Positions 25,050 to 32,882 are shown, numbered from the stretch's first letter. The stretch is 36,468 nucleotides of DNA from Actinomycetes bacterium (GCA_021822565.1 JAKAQM010000012.1:1-36468); one strand, 5' to 3'. Numbers and translations are program-made. Notes: generated from the sequence alone by a model not told the origin.

Positions 25050-26222
25050 ATGGCCTCCACGAACCGCGGCCCGAATCGGGCGACCGAGATGGGGACCGTC
25101 GTGGCCACTGGTCCGGCGCAGACCACCCGCGCGCGTCGATGGGCGGAGACCATGGAGGGGTACCGCTCCGACGTCCCCGGGTTCCGCCAGGCGCACCCCG
25201 GAGCCGGCATCACGATAGGGAGCCGCAGCATCGTGGACCGTGAGCGCCGCGAGGAGATGGAGGACGCGGTCCTCGTCCCCGGAGCGACGCGGGCGAAGGG
25301 CGCGGGAAGCCGGCCCAGGACCGAGGAGCCGGATCCGTGGAGGACGTGCTTCGAGCGGGACCGCGACCGCATCCTGCATTCGACGGCCTTCCGTCGCCTC
25401 GCCGGGAAGACCCAGGTGTTCATCTTTCCTGCTGATCATCAGCGCACCCGTCTGACGCACGCGCTCGAGGTGGCCCAGGTGGCGCGAGCGATCGCGCACG
25501 CCCTCGGTCTCAACGTGGCCCTGGCAGAGGCCATCGCCCTCGGGCACGACTGCGGGCACGGGCCGTTCGGGCATGCCAGCGAAGACGCCCTGGACCCGTT
25601 GGCGCCCGGGGGCTTCGACCACGCCCCTTGGGGGGCGGACATCACGCTCTCCCCGCTGAACCTGACCCACGAGGTGAGCGACGGAGTCCGGAACCACAGC
25701 TGGTCACGGCCCTCGCCGGCGACGCCTGAAGCAGAGGTCTGTGCGATCGCGGACCGCGTCAGCTACGCCACCCATGACGCCGAAGACGCAGCTCGCGCGC
25801 AGATCGTCGACCTGCGCGATCTGCCGCCGATCGTGCTCGAGGCGCTGGGGAGCAGGCGATCGACCCAGCTCGACGCGCTGGTCCACGACGTCGTCGTCAC
25901 CAGCCAGCGCGCGGGATCCGTGGGGATGAGCGACGAGGCAGCCGAGGCGCTGGCAGCGCTCCGCGAGTGGAACTACGAGCGCATCTACCTCCGCAGTGAC
26001 TCGACGCGCCAGGCGCGAGCGGTCCATCGCCTTCTCCAGGCCCTCGTCGAGCACTACGTCGCCCACCCCCGGCTGCTTCCCCGCGACGTCGCAGAAGGCA
26101 TGAGCCTGCAGCACGAGGCGGTCGCGTACGTTGCCGGGATGACCGACAGGTTCGCGTGCATGCAGGCGTCGGCCCTGCTCGGGTGGCCCAGAGAGCACAT
26201 GCCCACCGGGTTCGACACCTGA
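25050..26222 (+). CDS. dgt: dGTPase-like HD-domain phosphohydrolase
   Basis: HD-superfamily hydrolase of about 390 residues related to deoxyguanosine triphosphate triphosphohydrolase, which cleaves dNTPs to the nucleoside and triphosphate. The metal-binding set is visible: His in RLTHALEVAQ, ALGHDCGHGPFGH (the HD pair) and IADRVSYATHDAEDA. RDRDRILHSTAFRRLAGKTQVF is the family N-terminal motif. The start is uncertain: ATG 25050 gives an extra N-terminal region of about 105 residues before that motif, while inner ATGs at about 25092 and 25152 are possible. There is no convincing promoter. dNTP specificity cannot be read from the sequence. Confidence 0.85.
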   Translation: MASTNRGPNRATEMGTVVATGPAQTTRARRWAETMEGYRSDVPGFRQAHPGAGITIGSRSIVDRERREEMEDAVLVPGATRAKGAGSRPRTEEPDPWRTCFERDRDRILHSTAFRRLAGKTQVFIFPADHQRTRLTHALEVAQVARAIAHALGLNVALAEAIALGHDCGHGPFGHASEDALDPLAPGGFDHAPWGADITLSPLNLTHEVSDGVRNHSWSRPSPATPEAEVCAIADRVSYATHDAEDAARAQIVDLRDLPPIVLEALGSRRSTQLDALVHDVVVTSQRAGSVGMSDEAAEALAALREWNYERIYLRSDSTRQARAVHRLLQALVEHYVAHPRLLPRDVAEGMSLQHEAVAYVAGMTDRFACMQASALLGWPREHMPTGFDT

Positions 26223-26242
26223 GCTGCGGGTCCACCGGCACC

Positions 26243-26344
26243 GCCGTGCCGGCGGGCGCCGTGCCGGGGGCGCCGTGCCGGGGGCGCCGTGCCGGGGGGC
26301 GCCGTGCCGGGGGCGCCGTGCCGGGGGGCGCCGTGCCGGGGGGC
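26243..26344. repeat. G-rich minisatellite, seven 14-15 bp units
   Basis: Seven head-to-tail copies of GCCGTGCCGGGGG(G)C start at 26243, 26258, 26272, 26286, 26301, 26315 and 26330. Unit length alternates between 14 and 15 bp through the number of G residues. The array lies in the gap between the convergent dgt and SQR genes. The regular G5-G6 runs could form quadruplexes on the plus strand. The array is not protein-coding, since the units shift frame. Confidence 0.9.
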
Positions 26345-26359
26345 GCGAACGAGGCGGGA

Positions 26360-27631
26360 TCAGCCGAGGCCCCGCAACATGCCGTGCCAGTAGAAGGCGG
26401 GGAGGCCATAGCGTTTCAAAAGCCACATGTCGTAGCGCTCCCGCGTGGTGTCGACGAACGGCAGGGTCGGGTGCGGCGTCAGGCTGTAGTCGAACTCCGC
26501 CAGCAGCATCTTGCCCCGGGCGGTGGTGAACGGGCAGGCCGCGTAGCCGTCGTAGCGCGCAGCGGGCTCGCGTCCACGCAGCGTGGCGAGCACGTTGGCG
26601 ACGACGACAGGCGCCTGGGAGCGGATCGCCGCACCCGTTTTGGAGGTAGGAGCGTCGCAGACGTCGCCGAGCGAGAACACCTCGGGATGGGTGACATGGC
26701 GCAAGCTGGAGCGGTCGACCGGCACCCAGCCGTAGGCGCCGGGGCCGCCGAGCGGGCTTTCACGCACGACGGCTGGGGCTCGCTGCGGTGGCGCGACCCA
26801 GAGCAGGTCGTAGTCCACGATCGAACGGGTCGTGCCCTCTGCATTCGCCGTCTCGAAGGTCGCCGTACGGTGCTGCGCGTCGACCTCGACGAGCTCGGTG
26901 GAGAAGCGCGTCCTGATGCCGTAGCGCTCCACCACGCCTTCGAGGACGCGTGCGAACTCGGGCACCCCGAAGATCCCACCTGCCCCCGTCGCGTAGGTCA
27001 CCTCGACATCGCCGAGGACGCCCCTCCGTCCCCAGTGGTCGCAGGCCAGGTAGGCAGCCTTCTGCGGAGCGCCCGGGCACTTGATCGGCGAGCCGGGCGC
27101 GCAGAACACCGCTCGGCCGCCGCGCAGGCGGCGCACCAGCTCCGCCGTCTTCGGCGCCAGCTCTGCGGTGTAGTTCGTCGTGGCGCTCGGGCTCGAGAGC
27201 GCCTCGGCGAGCCCCGGGACCATGTCGACGGCGAGCTCGAGCCCAGGGCAGAGCACCAGCACGTCGTAGCCGAGGCGGGTGCCCCCCGCCGTGACGACCA
27301 TGCGCGCGTGCGGGTCGATCTCGACCACTGCGTCACGGACCCAGGCCACACCCTGGGGGACGACCTCTGCCTGGAGCCGGCGGCTCCTCTCGACCGGCAC
27401 GACACCCGCCCCGACCAGGGTCCAAAGGGGCTGGTAGTAGTGCCAAAGCGAGGGATCGACGAGAGCGACGTCGTCCTCGCCCGCCCGCCGCAACCGCGCA
27501 GCGACGCTGATCCCCGCGCTCCCCCCGCCCACGATCACGATCCGGTGATGCGGGTGCCGGCGCAGGCGCGGCAGCGTCTCGGCGCGTCCTGTGCGCCGCG
27601 CCGAGACGTTCGGTGCTGAATCATTACTCAT
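26360..27631 (-). CDS. sqr: Sulfide:quinone oxidoreductase, type II-like
   Basis: FAD-dependent oxidoreductase of 423 residues that oxidises sulfide and feeds electrons to quinone at the membrane. The FAD-binding GGGSAG is at 35-40 and HYYQPLWTLVGAG resembles mitochondrial-type SQR. Cysteines in VLCPG, AVFCAPGSPIKCPGAPQKAAYL supply the sulfide-reactive thiols typical of the type II group. The C-terminal FDYSLTPHPTLPFVD and an amphipathic end fit membrane association. I consider an NDH-2-type dehydrogenase less likely because of the CPGAPQK motif. The promoter holds a 24-bp palindrome. Base composition around the start is more A/T-rich than its neighbours. Confidence 0.85.
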   Translation of the reverse strand: MSNDSAPNVSARRTGRAETLPRLRRHPHHRIVIVGGGSAGISVAARLRRAGEDDVALVDPSLWHYYQPLWTLVGAGVVPVERSRRLQAEVVPQGVAWVRDAVVEIDPHARMVVTAGGTRLGYDVLVLCPGLELAVDMVPGLAEALSSPSATTNYTAELAPKTAELVRRLRGGRAVFCAPGSPIKCPGAPQKAAYLACDHWGRRGVLGDVEVTYATGAGGIFGVPEFARVLEGVVERYGIRTRFSTELVEVDAQHRTATFETANAEGTTRSIVDYDLLWVAPPQRAPAVVRESPLGGPGAYGWVPVDRSSLRHVTHPEVFSLGDVCDAPTSKTGAAIRSQAPVVVANVLATLRGREPAARYDGYAACPFTTARGKMLLAEFDYSLTPHPTLPFVDTTRERYDMWLLKRYGLPAFYWHGMLRGLG

Positions 27632-27633
27632 TT

Positions 27634-27657
27634 GGTCGACAATAGCTATTGTCGACC
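27634..27657. promoter_or_regulatory. 24-bp perfect palindrome over the SQR promoter
   Basis: The 12-bp arm GGTCGACAATAG is followed directly by its reverse complement. The palindrome contains the likely SQR -10, TATTGT on the minus strand at 27644-27639, which is 7 nt from ATG 27631. A dimeric repressor bound here would cover the promoter. The regulator is not encoded next to it. Confidence 0.75.
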
Positions 27658-27698
27658 GTAAGGGTCAACTTTCTTCGCCCTGTGGAAGCCAGCTGACG

Positions 27699-27704
27699 TA
27701 GCCT
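27699..27704 (+). promoter_or_regulatory. Candidate -10 element for the radical SAM gene
   Basis: TAGCCT ends 8 nt before GTG 27713. No Shine-Dalgarno sequence is seen. It lies 42 bp right of the palindrome, so regulation from the palindrome is possible but indirect. Confidence 0.35.
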
Positions 27705-27712
27705 GTGACGAG

Positions 27713-29017
27713 GTGATCGACGACGCATCGACGACGCGGCCGTTCCTCGTGATGGCGAAGCCCGTCGGCCCGGTGTGCAATCTCGACTGCGGCTACTGCT
27801 ACTACGTCGGGAAGAAAACCCTCTTCCCGCAGGGCGAGCGGTTCAAGATGCGACGCGAGGTGCTCGAGACCTTCGTGGCGCAGTACATCGCCGCAAGCCC
27901 TGGACCCGTCGTCCATTTCGTGTGGCACGGCGGGGAGCCCACCTTGGCCGGGATCGACTTCTACCGACAGGTCATCGAGCTCCAGGCGCGCCACCTGCCC
28001 GAGGGCTGGCAGTGCCTCAACAGCCTCCAGACCAACGGGACCCTGCTCGACGATGCGTGGGGCACGTTCCTCGCCGAGCACGGCTTCTTGGTCGGGCTGA
28101 GCCTCGACGGTCCGGCACGACTTCACGATGGCGGGAGGGTCGACCGCAGGGGGCGCCCGACCCACGATCGGGCCCTGCGAGGGCTGCGGACCCTGCGCGC
28201 GCACGGCATCGATCCCGAGGTGCTGTGCGCGCTCCATGCCGGCAATGCCAGCCATCCGCTCGACGTGTACCGCTTCTTCTTGGACCTCGGCATCTCGTGG
28301 ATCCAGTTCATCCCCGTGGTGCGCCGTGACGCTGCGGGGCGCGTGGACGGTTGGTCGGTGTCGCCCGAGCGGATGGGTGAGTTCCTCTGCACCGTCTTCG
28401 ACGAGTGGGTCCGCTACGACGTCGGGCGCATCGGGGTGCAGAACTTCCTCGAGCCCTTCCTCGTCGCGAAGGGCCAGCCTTCCAACCTCTGCGTCATGAC
28501 CGAGACCTGCGGTCGGGCACTCGCCATCGAGCACGACGGGACCGTCTTCGCCTGCGACCACTTCGTCGACGCGCCCCATCGCCTCGGCTCCGTCACCACC
28601 GAAGACCTCGACGACCTCGTGGAGGCACCTGCGCAGCGAGCCTTCGGCGCGGCCAAGCGCGACCGCCTGCCCAGCGCCTGCCGCTCCTGCGACGTCCGGC
28701 GCTTCTGCCATGGAGGCTGCCCGAAGGACCGGTTCGCCGCGACCGCGGACGGCGAGCCGTATCTCAACCACCTGTGCGCCGGCTACCGGAATTTCTACCG
28801 GCACGCCGGTCCCTACCTGGCGCGCATGAGCCTCATCGCCCTACGCGGGCACCCGATCACCGAGATCGTCGACGAGCTCGAGGTGGCCGAGCGCGACGAA
28901 CGCCGCCGGTGGCGCACCGCTCCGAGAAACGGCTCGTGCCCGTGTGGGAGCGGGAAGAAGTACAAGCAGTGCTGCCTCCCGCGCCAGCGACGCCAGGGCG
29001 CTCGAGGCGCCGGCTAG
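27713..29017 (+). CDS. Radical SAM/SPASM protein, anaerobic sulfatase maturase-like, with SEC-C tail
   Basis: Radical SAM enzyme of 434 residues of the anSME group, which in known cases converts a Cys or Ser of sulfatases to formylglycine. The SAM-cluster cysteines are Cys22, Cys26 and Cys29 (CNLDCGYC). The SPASM domain cysteines are in CVMTETCGRA, FACDHF, CRSCDVRRFCHGGCP and HLCAGY. Residues 409-421 are CPCGSGKKYKQCC, a SEC-C zinc-binding motif like that at the end of SecA and other proteins, added after the SPASM domain. No sulfatase is encoded in the window, so the target could be another protein. It is divergent from SQR and convergent with the COG4315 protein. Confidence 0.9.
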   Translation: MIDDASTTRPFLVMAKPVGPVCNLDCGYCYYVGKKTLFPQGERFKMRREVLETFVAQYIAASPGPVVHFVWHGGEPTLAGIDFYRQVIELQARHLPEGWQCLNSLQTNGTLLDDAWGTFLAEHGFLVGLSLDGPARLHDGGRVDRRGRPTHDRALRGLRTLRAHGIDPEVLCALHAGNASHPLDVYRFFLDLGISWIQFIPVVRRDAAGRVDGWSVSPERMGEFLCTVFDEWVRYDVGRIGVQNFLEPFLVAKGQPSNLCVMTETCGRALAIEHDGTVFACDHFVDAPHRLGSVTTEDLDDLVEAPAQRAFGAAKRDRLPSACRSCDVRRFCHGGCPKDRFAATADGEPYLNHLCAGYRNFYRHAGPYLARMSLIALRGHPITEIVDELEVAERDERRRWRTAPRNGSCPCGSGKKYKQCCLPRQRRQGARGAG

Positions 29018-29024
29018 CCGCCAG

Positions 29025-29603
29025 CTACCAGCCGCCGCCCGAGCTCTTCGACGAGCTGGAGCTGCCCGACGAGCTCTTGGAGGAGGACGCCAGCGTTGCC
29101 TTGACCGCGGATCCGGTGCCGCCCAGCGCGTACCACGTGCCCCCGAAGCTCTTGATTCCCTCTCCGTTCATCTGCCCGGAGCGGGTGTCGCCGGCGTAGA
29201 GGTACAAGGGGTGGCCGTCGTAGGTCACCTGCAGCCGGGAGCCACGCTTCACGGTGCCGAGCTTCTTCTTCGCAATGCCGCTGCCTGCACGGGGCTTGCC
29301 CTTGGTGAGCAGCGGCGGCCACAGCCCGGTGCACCCGCTCGCGCACGCGAACGACTTTCCCTTTTTTCCCTTTGTGTCCGTGAGGAAGTAGAGGACCTTG
29401 CCAGACGAGTCGACGAGGACCTTGCCGTACTTGGACGCCTTCTCCACCTTCACCACGACGCCGTGGGATTTCGCCCGATGCTTGTGGTGCGCGCGCGTCG
29501 ACGCGCCGGCGAGGCCGGGCGCGGCCATGGCAGCAGCGAGCGCAAGTGATGACGCCACCATTGCGACAGCAACGGGGATGCGACGGGACGAGGGCTCAGC
29601 CAT
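29025..29603 (-). CDS. Secreted COG4315 repeat protein
   Basis: Exported protein of 192 residues. The signal peptide has basic residues, then the hydrophobic stretch VAVAMVASSLALAAAMAA and cleavage near GLAGAS. There is no lipobox cysteine. Two copies of the Yx(F/W/Y)xxD-type repeat are seen (VLYFLTDTKG; PLYLYAGDTRSG), with the conserved FACASGCTGLWPPLL between them. The last 25 residues are almost all Ser, Lys and Gly, a flexible tail. The function of the family is unknown. ATG 29603 has a GGAG ribosome binding site, and a CTCTG/CAGAG hairpin lies just upstream at 29615-29628. Confidence 0.85.
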   Translation of the reverse strand: MAEPSSRRIPVAVAMVASSLALAAAMAAPGLAGASTRAHHKHRAKSHGVVVKVEKASKYGKVLVDSSGKVLYFLTDTKGKKGKSFACASGCTGLWPPLLTKGKPRAGSGIAKKKLGTVKRGSRLQVTYDGHPLYLYAGDTRSGQMNGEGIKSFGGTWYALGGTGSAVKATLASSSKSSSGSSSSSKSSGGGW

Positions 29604-29704
29604 CTGCAGCTCCTCTCTGTGCTCAGAGGTTGGTTACCCGGAACCACGGTACCCCTGCGGACCGAGCCGCGGGCATCAGGCCACGCGTCTCAGCCAGGCC
29701 GAGG

Positions 29705-30892
29705 TCAGCGAACGCTGAGCTCGGGTCGGTAGACGCGTGCGGGCCCCAGCGCGAGGAGCGTCTCTGCGAGCGCGCCGAACGCGGCGGCCGCCTCGCCGTC
29801 CGGGTCCCGCAGCGCCACCGGGACCCCTTCGTCGCCCCCCTCTCGCAGCGCCGGGACGAGCGGCACCTGACCCAGGAGCGGCACGCCGAGATCGTCCGCG
29901 AGCGCCCGGCCGCCACCGCGGCCGAAGAGCTCGTAGCGGGTGCCGTCGTCGGCCGTGAACCAGCTCATGTTCTCGATCACGCCGCGCACCGAGAGCTTCA
30001 GCTTGCGCGCGGCGAACGCCGAGCGCTGCGCGACCCGTTGCGCTGCGGGCTGGGGCGTGGTGACCACCAGGATCTCGGCTCGGGTCATGTACTGGGCGAG
30101 CGAGAGCGTGACGTCTCCCGTGCCGGGCGGCATGTCCACGAGGAGCACGTCCGGGTCGCCCCAGTAGGCGTCGCCGAGGAACTGCTCGATCGCCTTGTGG
30201 AGCATCGGGCCGCGCCAGATCACCGGCGTGTCGTCGGGCACGAAGAAGCCCATCGAGAGCACCCTGACGCCGTGGCAGAGCGCGGGGACCACCGTGTCGC
30301 CGACGACGACCGGCTCGTGGTCGGCGCCGACCATCTTGGGGACCGAGAAGCCGTACACGTCCGCGTCGAGAACGCCGACACGTCGGCCGGCCCGTGCCAA
30401 CGCGATCGCGAGATTGACCGTCACGGACGACTTGCCGACGCCACCCTTGCCCGAGGAGATCCCCACCACCCTGGTCTTGGACCCGGGTTGGAGGAAGGAC
30501 GGCGTCGGCCGCTCCTGGTCGCCGTGGCCGTGGCCACCATGGGCATGCCGGTGCTCGCCGGGCGCGCCCTCGCCGCCGGTGGCATCGAGTGCCGACCCAG
30601 CCATCCGCCGGCGCAGCTCCGAGCGCAGCACCTCGCGCTCTGCTTCCGTCATGGCTCCGACCCTGACCTCGGCCTCGCGAACCCCCGGGACCGACGCCGC
30701 GACCTCGGCCACCCCGCGCCGCAGCTCCTCCTCACCCGGCCAGGGCGAGGACGGCACCACGAGCACGATGTCGGCGCGCTGGCGCCGCACACCTGCCGAA
30801 CGCACCATCCCGACCTCTCCGAGCGGCAAGTCCAGCTCACGGTCGACGACCGCCGCGACTGCACGCTCGAGGGCCTTCTCGTCGACTCCCAT
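29705..30892 (-). CDS. mrp: Mrp/NBP35-family iron-sulfur carrier ATPase
   Basis: P-loop ATPase of 395 residues that delivers iron-sulfur clusters in the families studied. An N-terminal MIP18/DUF59-like domain (about 1-100) is followed by a His-rich linker at 113-124 (EHRHAHGGHGHG), then the ATPase domain with Walker A GKGGVGKSS near 148, VLDADVYGFS and VDMPPGTGDV. The CxxC that bridges clusters in E. coli Mrp/ApbC is missing: after ENMSWF comes TADDGTRYELFG. As far as I recall this loss is usual in actinobacterial Mrp. I start at ATG 30892, preceded by GAGGGAGG; ATG 30952 would add 20 residues. It is divergent from a SufR-like regulator. Confidence 0.92.
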   Translation of the reverse strand: MGVDEKALERAVAAVVDRELDLPLGEVGMVRSAGVRRQRADIVLVVPSSPWPGEEELRRGVAEVAASVPGVREAEVRVGAMTEAEREVLRSELRRRMAGSALDATGGEGAPGEHRHAHGGHGHGDQERPTPSFLQPGSKTRVVGISSGKGGVGKSSVTVNLAIALARAGRRVGVLDADVYGFSVPKMVGADHEPVVVGDTVVPALCHGVRVLSMGFFVPDDTPVIWRGPMLHKAIEQFLGDAYWGDPDVLLVDMPPGTGDVTLSLAQYMTRAEILVVTTPQPAAQRVAQRSAFAARKLKLSVRGVIENMSWFTADDGTRYELFGRGGGRALADDLGVPLLGQVPLVPALREGGDEGVPVALRDPDGEAAAAFGALAETLLALGPARVYRPELSVR

Positions 30893-30952
30893 GGCCTCCC
30901 TCGGCCCTGCCCGCTCGCCCCGCTGCGACAGCGGTGCCGGCAAGGCGCCCAT

Positions 30953-30965
30953 CGGTAGACTACCG
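30953..30965. promoter_or_regulatory. Palindrome CGGTAGACTACCG between mrp and the SufR-like gene
   Basis: A perfect inverted repeat, CGGTAG-A-CTACCG, encloses TAGACT (30956-30961), the likely -10 of the regulator gene, 7 nt before GTG 30969. On the other strand it encloses TAGTCT facing mrp. It is a good candidate operator for the adjacent regulator to control both genes. Confidence 0.55.
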
Positions 30966-30968
30966 ACC

Positions 30969-31712
30969 GTGCAACCTGCGGCAGAACGCGCGGCCGCACC
31001 CAGACGTCAGCTGGTCGAGCCCGAAGACGCACGATTCGCCTCTCACGTCGCGGCCGTCACCGCGGCGTTCGGTGATCCGACGCGCCGCGACATCTTCCTT
31101 CGCGTCCGGTCCTCGCCCGGGATGACCGCCTCCGAGGTCGCCGCGGCGTTCTCCCTGCATCCCAACGTCGCTCGCCACCACCTCGAGCGCCTCCTCGCAG
31201 GGGGCTACCTCCGCGTCGAGACCGGGCGCCGGCCGCAGGGAGCGGGAAGGCCGTCGAAGCGCTTCTTCCCGGCCGCGGGCGACACCGCCGTGGAGTTCCT
31301 CACCCGACGCGACGACCTCCTCGTGACGCTCCTCGGCAAGGCTCTCGACCTGCTCGGTCCACAGGCGGCAGAGGAGATGGCCGCCCAGGTGGGCGAGAGC
31401 TACGGCAGGTCGCTCGCCCGGGAGATGGGGGTCAGCGAAGGTCAGCGCTCCGTGCGCAACGCGATGAGGGTGGTCGCGGACATGCTGACCGCGCACGGCT
31501 TCGCCGCCCACGCAGAGGATCGGAGCGGCGGCACCGCGGTCGTCGCCGAGCAGTGCCCGTTCGGCGCCGCGGCGGCGAGCCATCCGGTCCTGTGCGCCGT
31601 CGACCGCGGCATGGTGAAGGGGCTCCTGTCGGGCCTCTGCAGGGAACGGCCGGCGCCGGTGGTCCTCACCTCCAGGGCCCGCGGCGACGACACGTGCGTC
31701 GCCCGGGCGTAA
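30969..31712 (+). CDS. SufR-like iron-sulfur transcriptional regulator
   Basis: Regulator of 247 residues. A winged helix-turn-helix at about 28-100 (AFGDPTRRDIFLRVRSSP ... HPNVARHHLERLLAGGYL, then the wing GRRPQGAGRPSKRF) is followed by a helical middle and a cysteine-bearing C-terminus. Cys196, Cys209, Cys224 and Cys243 give the spacing C-X12-C-X14-C-X18-C. The first interval matches the cluster-binding region of SufR repressors as I know it; the others vary between families. GTG 30969 follows TAGACT by 7 nt, a leaderless arrangement. Its neighbours, mrp and a cysteine desulfurase, support a role in iron-sulfur homeostasis. An ArsR/DeoR-like regulator sensing something else is the alternative. 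Confidence 0.8.
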   Translation: MQPAAERAAAPRRQLVEPEDARFASHVAAVTAAFGDPTRRDIFLRVRSSPGMTASEVAAAFSLHPNVARHHLERLLAGGYLRVETGRRPQGAGRPSKRFFPAAGDTAVEFLTRRDDLLVTLLGKALDLLGPQAAEEMAAQVGESYGRSLAREMGVSEGQRSVRNAMRVVADMLTAHGFAAHAEDRSGGTAVVAEQCPFGAAAASHPVLCAVDRGMVKGLLSGLCRERPAPVVLTSRARGDDTCVARA

Positions 31713-31754
31713 CGGTCCGACGCTCGACCGCCGGCAGCCGACGATCCCGCTGAC

Positions 31755-32882
31755 GTGCCACGCCACTATCTCGACCACGCCTCCACGTCACCCCTCCGGG
31801 CCGAAGCGGCAGCGGCGATCCGTGAGTGGCTCGACGCCCCCGCCGGAGACCCCGCCAGGGTGCACCACGAAGGTCGAATGGTGCGCGAGGCCGTCGAGAC
31901 CGCTCGTGAGCAGGTCGCGACGCTCCTCGGCGTTCGCCCGCGCCAGGTGGTCTTCACCTCCGGCGCGACCGAGGCCGTCCACGCCGCGCTGTGGGCGGCC
32001 ACGTGGGACCGCCCTGGAGGTGCGGTCCTCTGCGCAGGCGTCGAGCACTCGTCCGTCCGGTCCTCCTCGGTGCGCCTCGCGCCGGTCGTGGAGCTCCCCG
32101 TCGACGGCGTCGGGCGGATCGACCCCGACGGCGTCGACGCAGCGCTGGAGCGTGCCGGGCGCGGCGTGTGCCTGGTGCACTGCCAGTGGGCCAACCACGA
32201 GGTCGGCACCGTGCAGCCCGTCGCCGAGATCGTCGAGCGATGCTGGCGCGCAGGGGTGGCCGTCCATGTCGACGCCGCCGCCGCATGTGGCCACCTCGCG
32301 CTGGACCTCCATGACGGCCCTGACTTCGTCTCGGTGAGCGCGCACAAGCTCGGCGGCCCGCCGGGGGTCGGCGCCCTCGTGCTGCGCCGCGGGCTGCGCG
32401 TGGAGCCCCTCTTCGTCGGAGGCCAACAGGAGCGCGCGCGTCGTGCGGGGCTGGAGAACGTCTGCGGCATCCTCGGCTTCGGCGCGGCGGCCGCCGCGCT
32501 GGCCGGCGGTGCGCTCGGTGCCGAGGCAGGTGCCGCGCGCGCCGAGACCGCGAGGATCGCACGGGCCGTGCTCGACGTGCCCGGAACGGTGCAGGTCGGC
32601 GATCCGGACGACCGCGTCCCGCACATCGTGTGCTTCGGTGTCGAGGGGGTCGAGGCGGAGCCCGTGCTCCTCGGGCTCGACCGCGCGGGGATCGCCGTGC
32701 ACTCGGGCTCCGCGTGCGCTTCCGAGGGCCTCGAGCCCTCCCCCGTGCTCGCGGCCATGGGTGCAGACCCGAACCATTCCTTGCGGGTGTCGGTGGGGTG
32801 GTCCACCACCGACGACGACGTGCGTGCCTTCGCCACCGCGTTCGAGCGGGTGGTCGCCGATCTGCGGGCCCTTCGCGCATGA
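31755..32882 (+). CDS. Cysteine desulfurase, NifS/IscS-like
   Basis: PLP enzyme of 375 residues that releases sulfur from cysteine for iron-sulfur clusters or thiolated RNA. The family start HYLDHASTSPL, GVEHSSV, the PLP lysine Lys198 in SAHKLGGPPG, and catalytic Cys321 in HSGSACASEG are present. The residues after the catalytic Cys (SEGLEPS) fit the long-loop class I type. It starts at GTG 31755, 42 bp after the SufR-like gene, and is probably cotranscribed with it. No IscU, SufU, SufBCD or mnmA gene is visible in the window, so sulfur acceptors are elsewhere. Confidence 0.93.
   Translation: MPRHYLDHASTSPLRAEAAAAIREWLDAPAGDPARVHHEGRMVREAVETAREQVATLLGVRPRQVVFTSGATEAVHAALWAATWDRPGGAVLCAGVEHSSVRSSSVRLAPVVELPVDGVGRIDPDGVDAALERAGRGVCLVHCQWANHEVGTVQPVAEIVERCWRAGVAVHVDAAAACGHLALDLHDGPDFVSVSAHKLGGPPGVGALVLRRGLRVEPLFVGGQQERARRAGLENVCGILGFGAAAAALAGGALGAEAGAARAETARIARAVLDVPGTVQVGDPDDRVPHIVCFGVEGVEAEPVLLGLDRAGIAVHSGSACASEGLEPSPVLAAMGADPNHSLRVSVGWSTTDDDVRAFATAFERVVADLRALRA

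Noticed and set aside
26243-26344. CRISPR array
   Set aside because: Units are 14-15 bp head-to-tail without spacers and no cas genes are near; it is a minisatellite.
29633-29646. GGTT-ACCCGG-AACC inverted repeat upstream of the COG4315 gene
   Set aside because: Four-base arms and no matching -10 element; too weak to call an operator.
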